Assembly (NCBI RefSeq): GCF_016613415.1
Contig: NZ_JACWCT010000103.1
Location: forward strand, 40,687-104,686
From: Methylobacterium ajmalii
Lineage (GTDB): Bacteria; Pseudomonadota; Alphaproteobacteria; Rhizobiales; Beijerinckiaceae
Reading direction: 5' to 3'
DNA: 64,000 nucleotides
The stretch's first letter is position 1. Each line of letters begins with the position of its first letter. Of this stretch, positions 20,540-27,525 are shown one piece after another. The notes beneath the pieces are model-generated. The model was not told where the DNA came from. It saw nothing but the letters and a program-made list of their open reading frames with translations, and did not search any database. A program made the translations under genes and the position numbers.

Positions 20540-21145
20540 ATGGTGACGCGAGGGTTCACGGGGCGCCGCCCGCCGCGGCCGGAGGCCGAGCGCCTGCCGC
20601 CGGGCCAGTACCTGACCGAGGATTTCCCGGTTCTCCAGCTCGGCCCGACGCCGCGCATCGATCCGGCCCGCTGGAGCTTCACCCTGCGGGAGGGATCGAA
20701 GCCCCTCAAGAGCTGGACCTGGGCCGAGTTCGAGGCCCTGCCGCGCACCCGCTGGAAGGGCGACATCCACTGCGTCACCAAGTGGTCGAAGTTCGACACC
20801 GCCTGGGAGGGCGTGACGATCGACGACCTGCTGGCGGCGGCCGGGATCGCGGCGCCGACCGCCTACCTGCTGGCGGAGGGCTACGACGACTACACCACCA
20901 ACGTGCCGGTCGCCGACCTGACGGAGGGCAAGGCCATGGTGGCGACCCGCTACGCCGGCGAGCCGATCACGCCCGACCACGGCGGACCCGCCCGCCTGCT
21001 GGTGCCGCACCTCTACTTCTGGAAGAGCGCCAAGTGGGTGAAGGGCCTGCGCTTCACGAAAGTGGACGAGGCCGGGTTCTGGGAGCTGCGCGGCTACCAC
21101 ATGTACGGCGATCCCTGGCGCGAGCAGCGCTTCACCGGCGATTGA
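20540..21145 (+). CDS. sulfite oxidase-like molybdopterin-dependent oxidoreductase
   Basis: A 201-residue single-domain molybdopterin-binding protein (oxidoreductase_molyb fold). GDIHCVTKWSKFDTAWEGV carries the cysteine expected to ligate molybdenum (about residue 77). GYTT-like DDYTTNVPVADL and HLYFWKSAKWVKGLRF are shared with YuiH-type proteins. There is no signal peptide, so it is cytosolic, unlike MsrP/YedY. A ferredoxin-reductase-type flavoprotein gene lies 237 bp downstream on the same strand, interrupted only by a hairpin repeat, and could be its electron partner. The substrate is unknown. Confidence 0.9.
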   Translation: MVTRGFTGRRPPRPEAERLPPGQYLTEDFPVLQLGPTPRIDPARWSFTLREGSKPLKSWTWAEFEALPRTRWKGDIHCVTKWSKFDTAWEGVTIDDLLAAAGIAAPTAYLLAEGYDDYTTNVPVADLTEGKAMVATRYAGEPITPDHGGPARLLVPHLYFWKSAKWVKGLRFTKVDEAGFWELRGYHMYGDPWREQRFTGD

Positions 21146-21185
21146 GGCTCCGCACGCCTTGAGCGACTCCCTCCGTCCCGTCCAC

Positions 21186-21308
21186 GACCTCATCCTGAGG
21201 TGCCCACACAGTGGGCCTCGAAGGAGGGCTCCAGCCGTCGCCGTGATGTCTGGAAGGCTCCTTCGAGGTCAGTCGATCGTCGATCGACTGACACCTCAGG
21301 ATGAGGTC
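21186..21308. repeat. compound long-hairpin intergenic repeat
   Basis: The outer arms are perfect complements (GACCTCATCCTGAGGTG at 21186-21202 and its partner at 21292-21308). A second, imperfect pair lies inside (CCTCGAAGGAGGGCTCCAG at about 21216-21234, partner about 21250-21268). A separate perfect 12-1-12 palindrome occupies 21268-21292. Elements with CCTCATCCTGAGG ends and CCTCGAAGGAGG interiors are widespread in Bradyrhizobium and Methylobacterium genomes. Confidence 0.8.
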
Positions 21309-21382
21309 GCGGGTGGGACGACATCCTCGATCGCAGCCCTCCCCGTCTTCGAGGCAGGGCCTTCGCGCCATGAGGCTCCGCG

Positions 21383-22099
21383 ATGGCCCTGATCTGGCAG
21401 GAATCCCGGATCGTCGCCGCCGCTCCCGAGACGCCGCGGGTGCGGCGCCTCACCCTGGCGGTCGGCTGGGACCGGCCGTTCCGGGCCGGACAGCACGTCG
21501 ACGTGCGGCTGACCGCGCCGGACGGCTACCAGGCGCAGCGCAGCTACTCGATCGCCTCCTCGCCGACGCGCCCCGAGGCGATCGACCTCCTGATCGAGCG
21601 CCTCGACGACGGCGAGGTCTCGGGCTTCTTCTCCGACGTGGCCGAGCCCGGCGACGCGATCGAGCTGCGCGGGCCGATCGGCGGCGCCTTCGTCTGGGAG
21701 CCGGCCCAGGGCGGGCCGCTGCTGCTGGTCGGCGGCGGCTCCGGGGTGGTGCCACTGCTCGCCATGCTGCGCCATCGGGCGGAGGCCGCGCCCGACGTGC
21801 CGGCCCTGCTGCTCTACTCCGCCCGCACCGCCGCGGACGTGATCGCCCGCGACGAGCTGATCCGCCGCGACTCCGGGGAGCCGGGATTCGGGCTGCGGCT
21901 GGCGCTGACCCGGGAGCCCGGCGGCCGGCGGATCGACGCCGCCCGGATCGGCGAGTCGCTCGCCGCCCTCGGGGCCCCGGCCCACACCTTCGTGTGCGGG
22001 AGCAATCCCTTCGTCTCCGCGGTCTCCGACCTCCTGGTCGATGCCGGGGTGCCGGCGGCCACGATCCGCACCGAGCGCTTCGGAGGAGAGACACCGTGA
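21383..22099 (+). CDS. FAD/NAD(P)-binding ferredoxin reductase-type oxidoreductase
   Basis: A 238-residue flavin reductase of the FNR fold. The FAD domain has RSYSIASSPTRPE (about residues 53-65), the NAD(P) domain starts LLLVGGGSGVVPLLAMLRHR (about 112-131), and the CGSNPFVSAVSDLL motif near 211 is the usual CGPxxM-type segment with Asn in place of the usual residue. It has no 2Fe-2S domain. It may pass electrons from NAD(P)H to the sulfite-oxidase-like protein upstream; that pairing is inferred from position. Its TGA overlaps the next gene's GTG (GTGA), implying translational coupling. Confidence 0.85.
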   Translation: MALIWQESRIVAAAPETPRVRRLTLAVGWDRPFRAGQHVDVRLTAPDGYQAQRSYSIASSPTRPEAIDLLIERLDDGEVSGFFSDVAEPGDAIELRGPIGGAFVWEPAQGGPLLLVGGGSGVVPLLAMLRHRAEAAPDVPALLLYSARTAADVIARDELIRRDSGEPGFGLRLALTREPGGRRIDAARIGESLAALGAPAHTFVCGSNPFVSAVSDLLVDAGVPAATIRTERFGGETP

Positions 22100-22890
22100 C
22101 GGAGATCACCGGCCGCACCCGCGTCTTCGCGATCCTCGCCGACCCGATCGCTCAGGTGAAGGCGCCGCAGGGCCTCAACCGCCTGATGGCCGAGCGCGGA
22201 GTCGACGGGGTGATGGTGCCGCTCCACGTCGCGGCCGCCGACCTTCCCACGGTGGTGGCGGGCTTGCGGGCGACGCGGAGCTTCGGCGGCGCCATCGTCA
22301 CGGTGCCGCACAAGACCGCGATCGTGCCGCTCCTCGACGCGGTGAGCGACGCGGCCCGGCTCGTCGGCGCCGTCAACGCGGTGCGGCGCGAGCCCGACGG
22401 CCGCCTCGTCGGCGAGATCCTGGACGGCGCCGGCTTCGTGGCGGGCCTGCGGGCGGCGGGCCACGACCCGCGGGGAGCGAGCGCCTATCTCGCCGGAGCG
22501 GGGGGCGCGGCGAACGCCATCGCGTTCGCGCTCGCCGAGGCCGGGGTGGGCCGCCTCACCGTGCACAACCGCACGCCCGCGCGAGTCGAGGATCTGTTCG
22601 CGCGCCTGCGCCGGCTCCATCCCGCCCTGCCGCTCGCGAGCGCCGCCGATCCGGCCGGCCACGACCTCGTGGTCAACGCGACCTCGCTCGGCCTGCGGCC
22701 GGACGATCCCCTGCCGCTCGACCCCGCCGGTCTCGCGGCCGATCAGCTCGTCGCAGAGATCATCATGCAGCCGGCGAAGACCCCGCTCCTCGCGGCCGCC
22801 GCCGCGCGGGGCTGCCGCACCCATCCCGGCCTGCCGATGCTGGAGGGCCAGCTCGCCCTGATGGCGGATTTCCTGCGCATGCGCCCTTGA
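22096..22890 (+). CDS. shikimate dehydrogenase-like protein (AroE family) with altered substrate residues
   Basis: 264 residues, overlapping the previous stop by GTGA. The AroE fold is clear: IVTVPHK with the catalytic lysine (about residues 72-78), a nucleotide-binding AYLAGAGGAANAIAFALAEA (about 132-151), NATSLGL, and a C-terminal MLEGQLALM. However, the substrate loop reads DPIAQVKAPQGLN where canonical AroE has NPIAHSKSPxxHN, so both serines that hold the shikimate carboxylate are replaced (V and A). It therefore more likely belongs to an AroE-like/RifI2-type subgroup with a different hydroxy-acid substrate, and I leave the symbol empty. Confidence 0.85.
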   Translation: MTEITGRTRVFAILADPIAQVKAPQGLNRLMAERGVDGVMVPLHVAAADLPTVVAGLRATRSFGGAIVTVPHKTAIVPLLDAVSDAARLVGAVNAVRREPDGRLVGEILDGAGFVAGLRAAGHDPRGASAYLAGAGGAANAIAFALAEAGVGRLTVHNRTPARVEDLFARLRRLHPALPLASAADPAGHDLVVNATSLGLRPDDPLPLDPAGLAADQLVAEIIMQPAKTPLLAAAAARGCRTHPGLPMLEGQLALMADFLRMRP

Positions 22891-22921
22891 CCGGCGGGGC
22901 CTCCCGCGCGAGGGCCCCGGC

Positions 22922-24349
22922 ATGATTTCGACAGCCGTGAATTCGTCAGCCCAGAATGCCGTCATGACCCAGTCCCTGATCGACCGCCTCGGGGCACGCC
23001 TCGGCCCCGCCGGCCTCCTCACCGAGGAGGCCGACATGGCGCCCTTCGCCATCGACTGGCGGCGCCTGTTTCCGGGCCGGCCGGCCTGCGTGGTGCGCCC
23101 CGCCTCCACCGCCGAGGTCGCCGACGTGGTGCGGCTGTGCGCCGAAGCCGGGGCCGCCCTGGTGCCGCAGGGCGGCAATACCGGGCTCGCCGGCGGCGCG
23201 GTGCCGGACGGCTCCGCCACGCAGGTGGTGCTGTCGCTCGCCCGCATGAACGCGATCCGGGGGGTCGATCCGGTCGGCCTGACGCTGACGGCGGAGGCCG
23301 GCTGCGTGCTCAAGCTGGCGCAGGACGCCGCCGAGGCGGCCGGCAGGCTGCTGCCGGTGAGCTTCGCGGCGGAGGGCTCGGCGCTGGTCGGCGGCGTGAT
23401 CGCCACCAATGCCGGCGGCATCAACGTGGTGCGCTACGGCATGACCCGCGGCCTCGTCCTCGGCCTCGAGGTCGTGCTCGCCGACGGCAGCATCGTCGAC
23501 GGCCTCCGGGCCCTGCGCAAGGACAATGCCGGCTACGACTGGAAGCAGCTCTTCATCGGCACGGAAGGGACGCTCGGCATCGTCACGGCGGCGGTCCTGC
23601 GCCTCGTGCCCAAGCCGCGCCACACCGCGACGGCGCTGCTCGCCGTGCCCGATCCGGCGGCGGCCCTGCGGCTGTTCACCCTGGCCCAGGAGGAGATCGG
23701 CGACAGCATCCAGGCCTTCGAGCTGATCTCCGGCACGTCGCTCACCCTCGTCGAGACGCATGCCGGCCTCAGGAGCCCGGTCGGGACGGCGGGCTGGACC
23801 GTGCTGATCGAGGCGGCCTCGTCGCTCTCGGGCCTGCGCGAGGCGATGGAGGGGGTGCTCGGCACCGCGCTCGAGCGCGAGGACGCGCTCGACGGCGTGC
23901 TGGCCGAATCCGGCCGCCAGGCCGCCGACCTCTGGGCCCTGCGCGAGCACGTCACCGAGTGCGAGGCGCGCGCGGGCAAGAGCGTCAAGCACGACGTCTC
24001 AGTGCCGATCACCGCGATCCCCGCCTTCCTCGACGAGGCCGGCCGGGTCCTGGAGGCCGGCGCGCCCGGCACCCGCGTCAACGCCTTCGGCCACATGGGC
24101 GACGGCAACATCCACTATAACGTCTTGATCGGGCCGGAGCACGCCTCGGAGGCGATCAACGGCCTCGTCCACGGGGTGGTGGACCGCTACGGCGGCAGCA
24201 TCTCGGCCGAGCACGGCATCGGCCAGTACCGCGTCGCCGAACTCGCCCGCCACCGCCATCCGGACGAGATGGCGCTGGCGCGCCGGATCAAGGCGGCGCT
24301 CGACCCGCAGGGGCTGATGAACCCCGGCAAGGTGCTGGCGCGGGGGTAG
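22922..24349 (+). CDS. FAD-binding 2-hydroxyacid dehydrogenase (GlcD/D-2-hydroxyglutarate dehydrogenase-like)
   Basis: A 475-residue VAO-family flavoprotein. The FAD-binding domain has VPQGGNTGLAGGAVPDG (about residues 80-96), ALVGGVIATNAGGINVVRYG (about 155-174) and FIGTEGTLGIVTAAVLRLVP (about 210-229). The C-terminal FAD-oxidase domain has GHMGDGNIHYNVL with metal/catalytic histidines and SAEHGIGQYRV, and ends NPGKVLARG. These are the signatures of D-lactate, D-2-hydroxyglutarate and glycolate oxidases, and the substrate is not fixed by sequence. ATG 22922 is used; a second ATG (22964, MTQSLIDRLG) is also possible. It follows the AroE-like gene by 31 bp. Confidence 0.9.
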   Translation: MISTAVNSSAQNAVMTQSLIDRLGARLGPAGLLTEEADMAPFAIDWRRLFPGRPACVVRPASTAEVADVVRLCAEAGAALVPQGGNTGLAGGAVPDGSATQVVLSLARMNAIRGVDPVGLTLTAEAGCVLKLAQDAAEAAGRLLPVSFAAEGSALVGGVIATNAGGINVVRYGMTRGLVLGLEVVLADGSIVDGLRALRKDNAGYDWKQLFIGTEGTLGIVTAAVLRLVPKPRHTATALLAVPDPAAALRLFTLAQEEIGDSIQAFELISGTSLTLVETHAGLRSPVGTAGWTVLIEAASSLSGLREAMEGVLGTALEREDALDGVLAESGRQAADLWALREHVTECEARAGKSVKHDVSVPITAIPAFLDEAGRVLEAGAPGTRVNAFGHMGDGNIHYNVLIGPEHASEAINGLVHGVVDRYGGSISAEHGIGQYRVAELARHRHPDEMALARRIKAALDPQGLMNPGKVLARG

Positions 24350-24370
24350 GCAGCCCTCCCCGCCCGGGCG

Positions 24371-25756
24371 TCACTCCCGCTCGAGCGCGAGGCGCGACAG
24401 GCTGACCAGGCTGGCGACGCCCGCGAAGGCGGCGCCGAGGCCGAGCGCGAGGACGGGGCCGTGCGCGGCGGCGAGCGCGAAGCAGGCCGCCACCAGGGCC
24501 GCCCCGGTGGTCTGGCCGACGAGCCGCGAGGTGGCGACGATGCCGCTGGCGCCGCCGGAGCGCGCGGCCGGCGCGCTCGTCATGATGGCGCGCAGGTTCG
24601 GCGCCTGGAAGAAGCCGAAGCCGGCCCCGCACAGGGCCATCCGCCAGGCGATGCCCCAGACGTCCGGCGCGGCCGGCAGCAGCGCCAGCGAGGCCATGCC
24701 GACGGCGAGGAGCGCGAGGCCGATCCCGCCGAGGAGACCCGGCGGGTAGCGGTCCGACAGGCGGCCGGCGACCGGCGCCATCAGGGCGACCACCAGGGGC
24801 CAGGGCGTCATCAGGAAGCCGGTCTCGACCTGCGAATGTCCCAGCGCATGCTGGAACAGGAACGGCAGCGACACGAAGGCGAGGCCCTGCGCGGCGAAAG
24901 AGCAGACTGAGGTCGCCGCCGACAGCGCGAAGAGCGGACGGCGGAAGAGGTCGACGGCGAGCATCGGGGCCGGGTGGCCGGCCTGCCGGCGCAGGAGCAG
25001 GGCGCCGCAGGCGAGCGCCCCGGCGAACTCGGCGAGCACGCGCCAGAGCGGCCCGGCATGGGCGGCCTCGCCGAGGACGAGGACGAGGAGCGCGAAGGTC
25101 GCGGCGTTGAGGAGCGCGGCGACCCCGTCGAAGGCGTGGCCCGAGCGCCCGGTCTCCGGCAGGGCGCGCCGGGCGAGCGCCAGGGCGGCGAGGCCGATCG
25201 GCAGGTTGACGGCGAAGAGCCACGGCCAGGACGCCACGAGCAGGATCAGCGAGGCCGCAGTCGGCCCGAGGGCGAAGCCGACGCCCACCACGAAGGCGTT
25301 GAGGCCCATCCCCCGCCCGAGCTGGTGGGGCGGGGTGACGAAGCGGATCAGCGCGACGTTGACCGCCATCAGGGCGCTGGCGCCGACGCCCTGGAGCACC
25401 CGGGCGGCCACCAGCGCCGGCAGCGACCAGGCGAGCGCGCAGACGAGCGAGGCGACCGTGAACAGTGCCAGGCCCACGAGATAGACCCGCCTCTGCCCGA
25501 CGATCTCGCCGAGCGCCGCGATCGGCAGGAGCGTGGCCACCACGGCGAGCTGGTAGGCGTTGACGATCCAGACCGAATCCGCCGGATCGACGCCGAGATC
25601 GGCCGCGATCGTCGGCAGCGCGGTGTTGGCGATCGCGGTGTCGAGGGTGGCGAGCGCGACGCCGGCGAGGATCGCGGCCGTCGCCCGTCTTCTCCGGGCC
25701 GGCGTGAGCTCGGAGGGGGCGGAACGGGCGGAGGGGGAGAGGACGGAGTCGGTCAC
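24371..25756 (-). CDS. MFS transporter, DHA2-type drug/solute exporter
   Basis: About 461 residues with twelve or more hydrophobic spans. Motif A-like GEIVGQRRVYLVG follows the second span, LDTAIANTALPTIAADLGVD is the D1 signature of multidrug exporters of the EmrB/QacA group, and a second motif GRLSDRYPPGLLGG lies in the C-terminal half. It is an inner-membrane proton-coupled exporter with unknown substrate. I prefer the GTG at 25756 (MTDSVLSPSARS); the frame continues to a TTG at 25795. It is convergent with the GlcD-like gene, whose stop lies 22 bp away. Confidence 0.87.
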   Translation of the reverse strand: MTDSVLSPSARSAPSELTPARRRRATAAILAGVALATLDTAIANTALPTIAADLGVDPADSVWIVNAYQLAVVATLLPIAALGEIVGQRRVYLVGLALFTVASLVCALAWSLPALVAARVLQGVGASALMAVNVALIRFVTPPHQLGRGMGLNAFVVGVGFALGPTAASLILLVASWPWLFAVNLPIGLAALALARRALPETGRSGHAFDGVAALLNAATFALLVLVLGEAAHAGPLWRVLAEFAGALACGALLLRRQAGHPAPMLAVDLFRRPLFALSAATSVCSFAAQGLAFVSLPFLFQHALGHSQVETGFLMTPWPLVVALMAPVAGRLSDRYPPGLLGGIGLALLAVGMASLALLPAAPDVWGIAWRMALCGAGFGFFQAPNLRAIMTSAPAARSGGASGIVATSRLVGQTTGAALVAACFALAAAHGPVLALGLGAAFAGVASLVSLSRLALERE

Positions 25757-25854
25757 GGCATCCGTTTGCGCCCGCGGAGGCGTCGCCGCAAGCAATCACA
25801 CGGAACAGGTTGGTTCGGGCAGGTCGAAGATCCTCGAGAAGCGGGCGCGGGTCT

Positions 25855-25884
25855 TCTCCCCTCCCCGGGGGCGGGAAGGGGAGA
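25855..25884 (-). terminator. stem-loop downstream of the small hydrophilic protein genes
   Basis: TCTCCCCT at 25855-25862 pairs with AGGGGAGA at 25877-25884, with a GC-rich interior. It lies 3' of the 25917-26093 gene on the minus strand. There is no T-tract, so termination is plausible but unproven. The sequence also resembles the CTCTCCC-type palindrome at 14963-15002. Confidence 0.35.
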
Positions 25885-25916
25885 CACTTTCTCGTCCCCC
25901 CGACTTTCCCGACGGC

Positions 25917-26093
25917 TCAACCCGTCCCCGGATCGGCCTCGACCTTCTGCCGGTCGCCCGCATTGGCGCCCGACGTGTTGGCCTCGCCGTCGCCGTCCTG
26001 CGGCACTGCCGCCACGCCCTTCAGGTCGTCGGCCGTGATCTTGTCCCGGCGCGCCTTGTCCCGCTCCGCGGATTCGTCCCTGCGCTCGGCCAT
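25917..26093 (-). CDS. small hydrophilic protein, probably disordered (hypothetical)
   Basis: 58 residues from ATG 26093, preceded by a strong GAGGAG Shine-Dalgarno. Almost half the residues are charged (MAERRDESAERDKARRDK), and the tail is rich in Gly, Asp, Asn and Ala. There are no cysteines, no hydrophobic core and no signal peptide. An upstream in-frame ATG (26111) has a weaker site. It is the last of three similar small genes on this strand, separated by only 4-10 bp. I recognise no function. The composition recalls stress-related disordered proteins. Confidence 0.6.
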   Translation of the reverse strand: MAERRDESAERDKARRDKITADDLKGVAAVPQDGDGEANTSGANAGDRQKVEADPGTG

Positions 26094-26103
26094 CTCGCTC
26101 TCC

Positions 26104-26397
26104 TCAACCATCGGTCTCGCCTCCGGTCTTCTCGGTCCGGTATTCGCCGTCCGCCACCTTGCGGCCCTCATGCGGACCTTGCGCGGCGATCTGGTCGGAA
26201 TGACCGCCGGAGCTGCCGCCGACCGAGACCGGCGGGCGGCCGGGGGTGCCGGCGGAGGACCAGTCATTCTTCAGCTCGGCCTCGTCGCGGCCGCCGCCTT
26301 CCTGCCGGGTGATCGCCGCCTGCTCGGGAGTCTGGTGGCCGCCGCCGACGGCGGGCTCGCCTCGGCTGCCGACCGCGTCGTCGGGCTTCCTCGTCAT
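26104..26397 (-). CDS. small hydrophilic protein, probably disordered (hypothetical)
   Basis: 97 residues from ATG 26397 (MTRKPDDAVGSRGEPAVGGG). It is rich in Gly, Glu, Gln, Lys and Ser with scattered short motifs (GGRDEAELKNDWSS, GGHSDQIAAQGPHEGRKVADG) and no predicted secretion signal. It is the middle gene of a three-gene run, 4 bp after the upstream gene's stop and 10 bp before the next start. A longer frame extends upstream, antisense to the nitroreductase gene, and is treated as a shadow. Confidence 0.6.
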   Translation of the reverse strand: MTRKPDDAVGSRGEPAVGGGHQTPEQAAITRQEGGGRDEAELKNDWSSAGTPGRPPVSVGGSSGGHSDQIAAQGPHEGRKVADGEYRTEKTGGETDG

Positions 26398-26401
26398 CGC
26401 C

Positions 26402-26761
26402 TCACTCCCCCTCGTCCTTGCCGACCGCGGCGGTCGCCCGGTCGATGGCTTCCTTCGCGGCAGGACTCTGGGCGGCAGGCCCGCCGGTCGAGGGGTCGCT
26501 GATCCGGCGCAGGTTCTCGGGCGGGGTCTCGTCCTCGGTCGCCTGGCTGCCGTCGGTCGCGCCGATCGCGTCGAGGCGGTTGAAGTCGGAGGCGACGCGG
26601 GCGTCCCGGGCCTGGCCCATCGGGTCGTGGGCCATGTCGGCTTGCGTGCGCGGCGGCACGCCGACATCGAGAGGGGAGTCCTGCCCCATGTCCTGACCGT
26701 TGCGGTCGGTATAGGGGTCGAAGTCGCGCAAGCTGGGCCGCGCCCGATCCGTCTTGTCCAT
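26402..26761 (-). CDS. small hydrophilic protein, probably disordered (hypothetical)
   Basis: 119 residues from ATG 26761, with GGAG at good spacing. The sequence is acidic and polar (DFDPYTDRNGQDMGQDSP, QATEDETPPENLRRIS, ending AVGKDEGE) and has no hydrophobic segment. It is the first gene of the minus-strand run 26761-25917 and divergent from the nitroreductase at 26923, so the 161 bp between them should hold both promoters. The family was not recognised. Confidence 0.62.
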   Translation of the reverse strand: MDKTDRARPSLRDFDPYTDRNGQDMGQDSPLDVGVPPRTQADMAHDPMGQARDARVASDFNRLDAIGATDGSQATEDETPPENLRRISDPSTGGPAAQSPAAKEAIDRATAAVGKDEGE

Positions 26762-26922
26762 GGAAGTCTCCTGTCGCGGCCGATCCGGCATGTGGAGGAC
26801 AACACCGCCGGAGGTATGAGGTTTCCGCGGGTCGGGTCCCCCGGAAGTCCGGGGCGGCGGGCCGTGACAACCGTCGCGCTTGCTGGCAGGACGGCGCGAG
26901 TTCCACGGAGATCCTTCCGCCC

Positions 26923-27525
26923 GTGACCACATCCGCCAATTCCCGTACCGCCGACCACCCGATCGACGCGCTCTTCCTCGAGCGCTGGTCGCCCCGTGCC
27001 TTCGCCGGCGAGGCCGTGCCCCGGGCCGACCTGATGACGATGATCGAGGCGGCGCGCTGGGCCCCCTCGGGCTACAACTCGCAGCCCTGGCGCTTCGCCT
27101 ACGCGCTTTGCGACACCCCGGCCTGGGAGACGCTGTTCGGGCTCCTGGTGCCGTTCAACCAGGGCTGGGTGAAGAATGCCGGCGCGCTGGTGTTCCTGGC
27201 CTCGAACGGGATGATGAATACCCCGGACGGGCTCAAGCCCTCCTACAGCGCCTCCTTCGATGCCGGGACGGCCTCGGCGCTGTTCCAGCTCCAGGCGGTG
27301 AAGATGGGCTGGCACGCCCACGGCATGACCGGCTTCGACCACGAGCGGGCGCCGGCCGCGCTGAACCTGCCGCCGCACCACCGGGTCGAGGCCGCCTTCG
27401 CGATCGGCCGCAAGGCGGATCCGGCGACCCTGCCGGAGGAGACCCGCGCCCGCGAGACCCCGAACGGCCGCCACCCCCTCGCCGACTTCGTCTTCGAGGG
27501 CGGGTTCCCGCCGCGCGAGGCGTGA
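26923..27525 (+). CDS. nitroreductase family protein
   Basis: A 200-residue FMN-dependent nitroreductase-fold protein. LFLERWSPRAFAGEAVP (about residues 17-33), EAARWAPSGYNSQPWRFAYA (about 42-61) and the NAGALVFLA segment are family hallmarks; the R-S/PR and SxxNxQPW residues contact FMN. It probably reduces quinones, enones or nitro groups with NAD(P)H in the cytosol. Start GTG 26923 gives MTTSANSRTADHP. The stop overlaps the following acyl-CoA synthetase start as GTGA, so the pair is co-translated. Confidence 0.9.
   Translation: MTTSANSRTADHPIDALFLERWSPRAFAGEAVPRADLMTMIEAARWAPSGYNSQPWRFAYALCDTPAWETLFGLLVPFNQGWVKNAGALVFLASNGMMNTPDGLKPSYSASFDAGTASALFQLQAVKMGWHAHGMTGFDHERAPAALNLPPHHRVEAAFAIGRKADPATLPEETRARETPNGRHPLADFVFEGGFPPREA

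Noticed and set aside
14963..25884. CRISPR array from repeated CTCTCCC-type palindromes
   Set aside because: The copies are isolated, not regularly spaced and not identical, and no cas genes are present.
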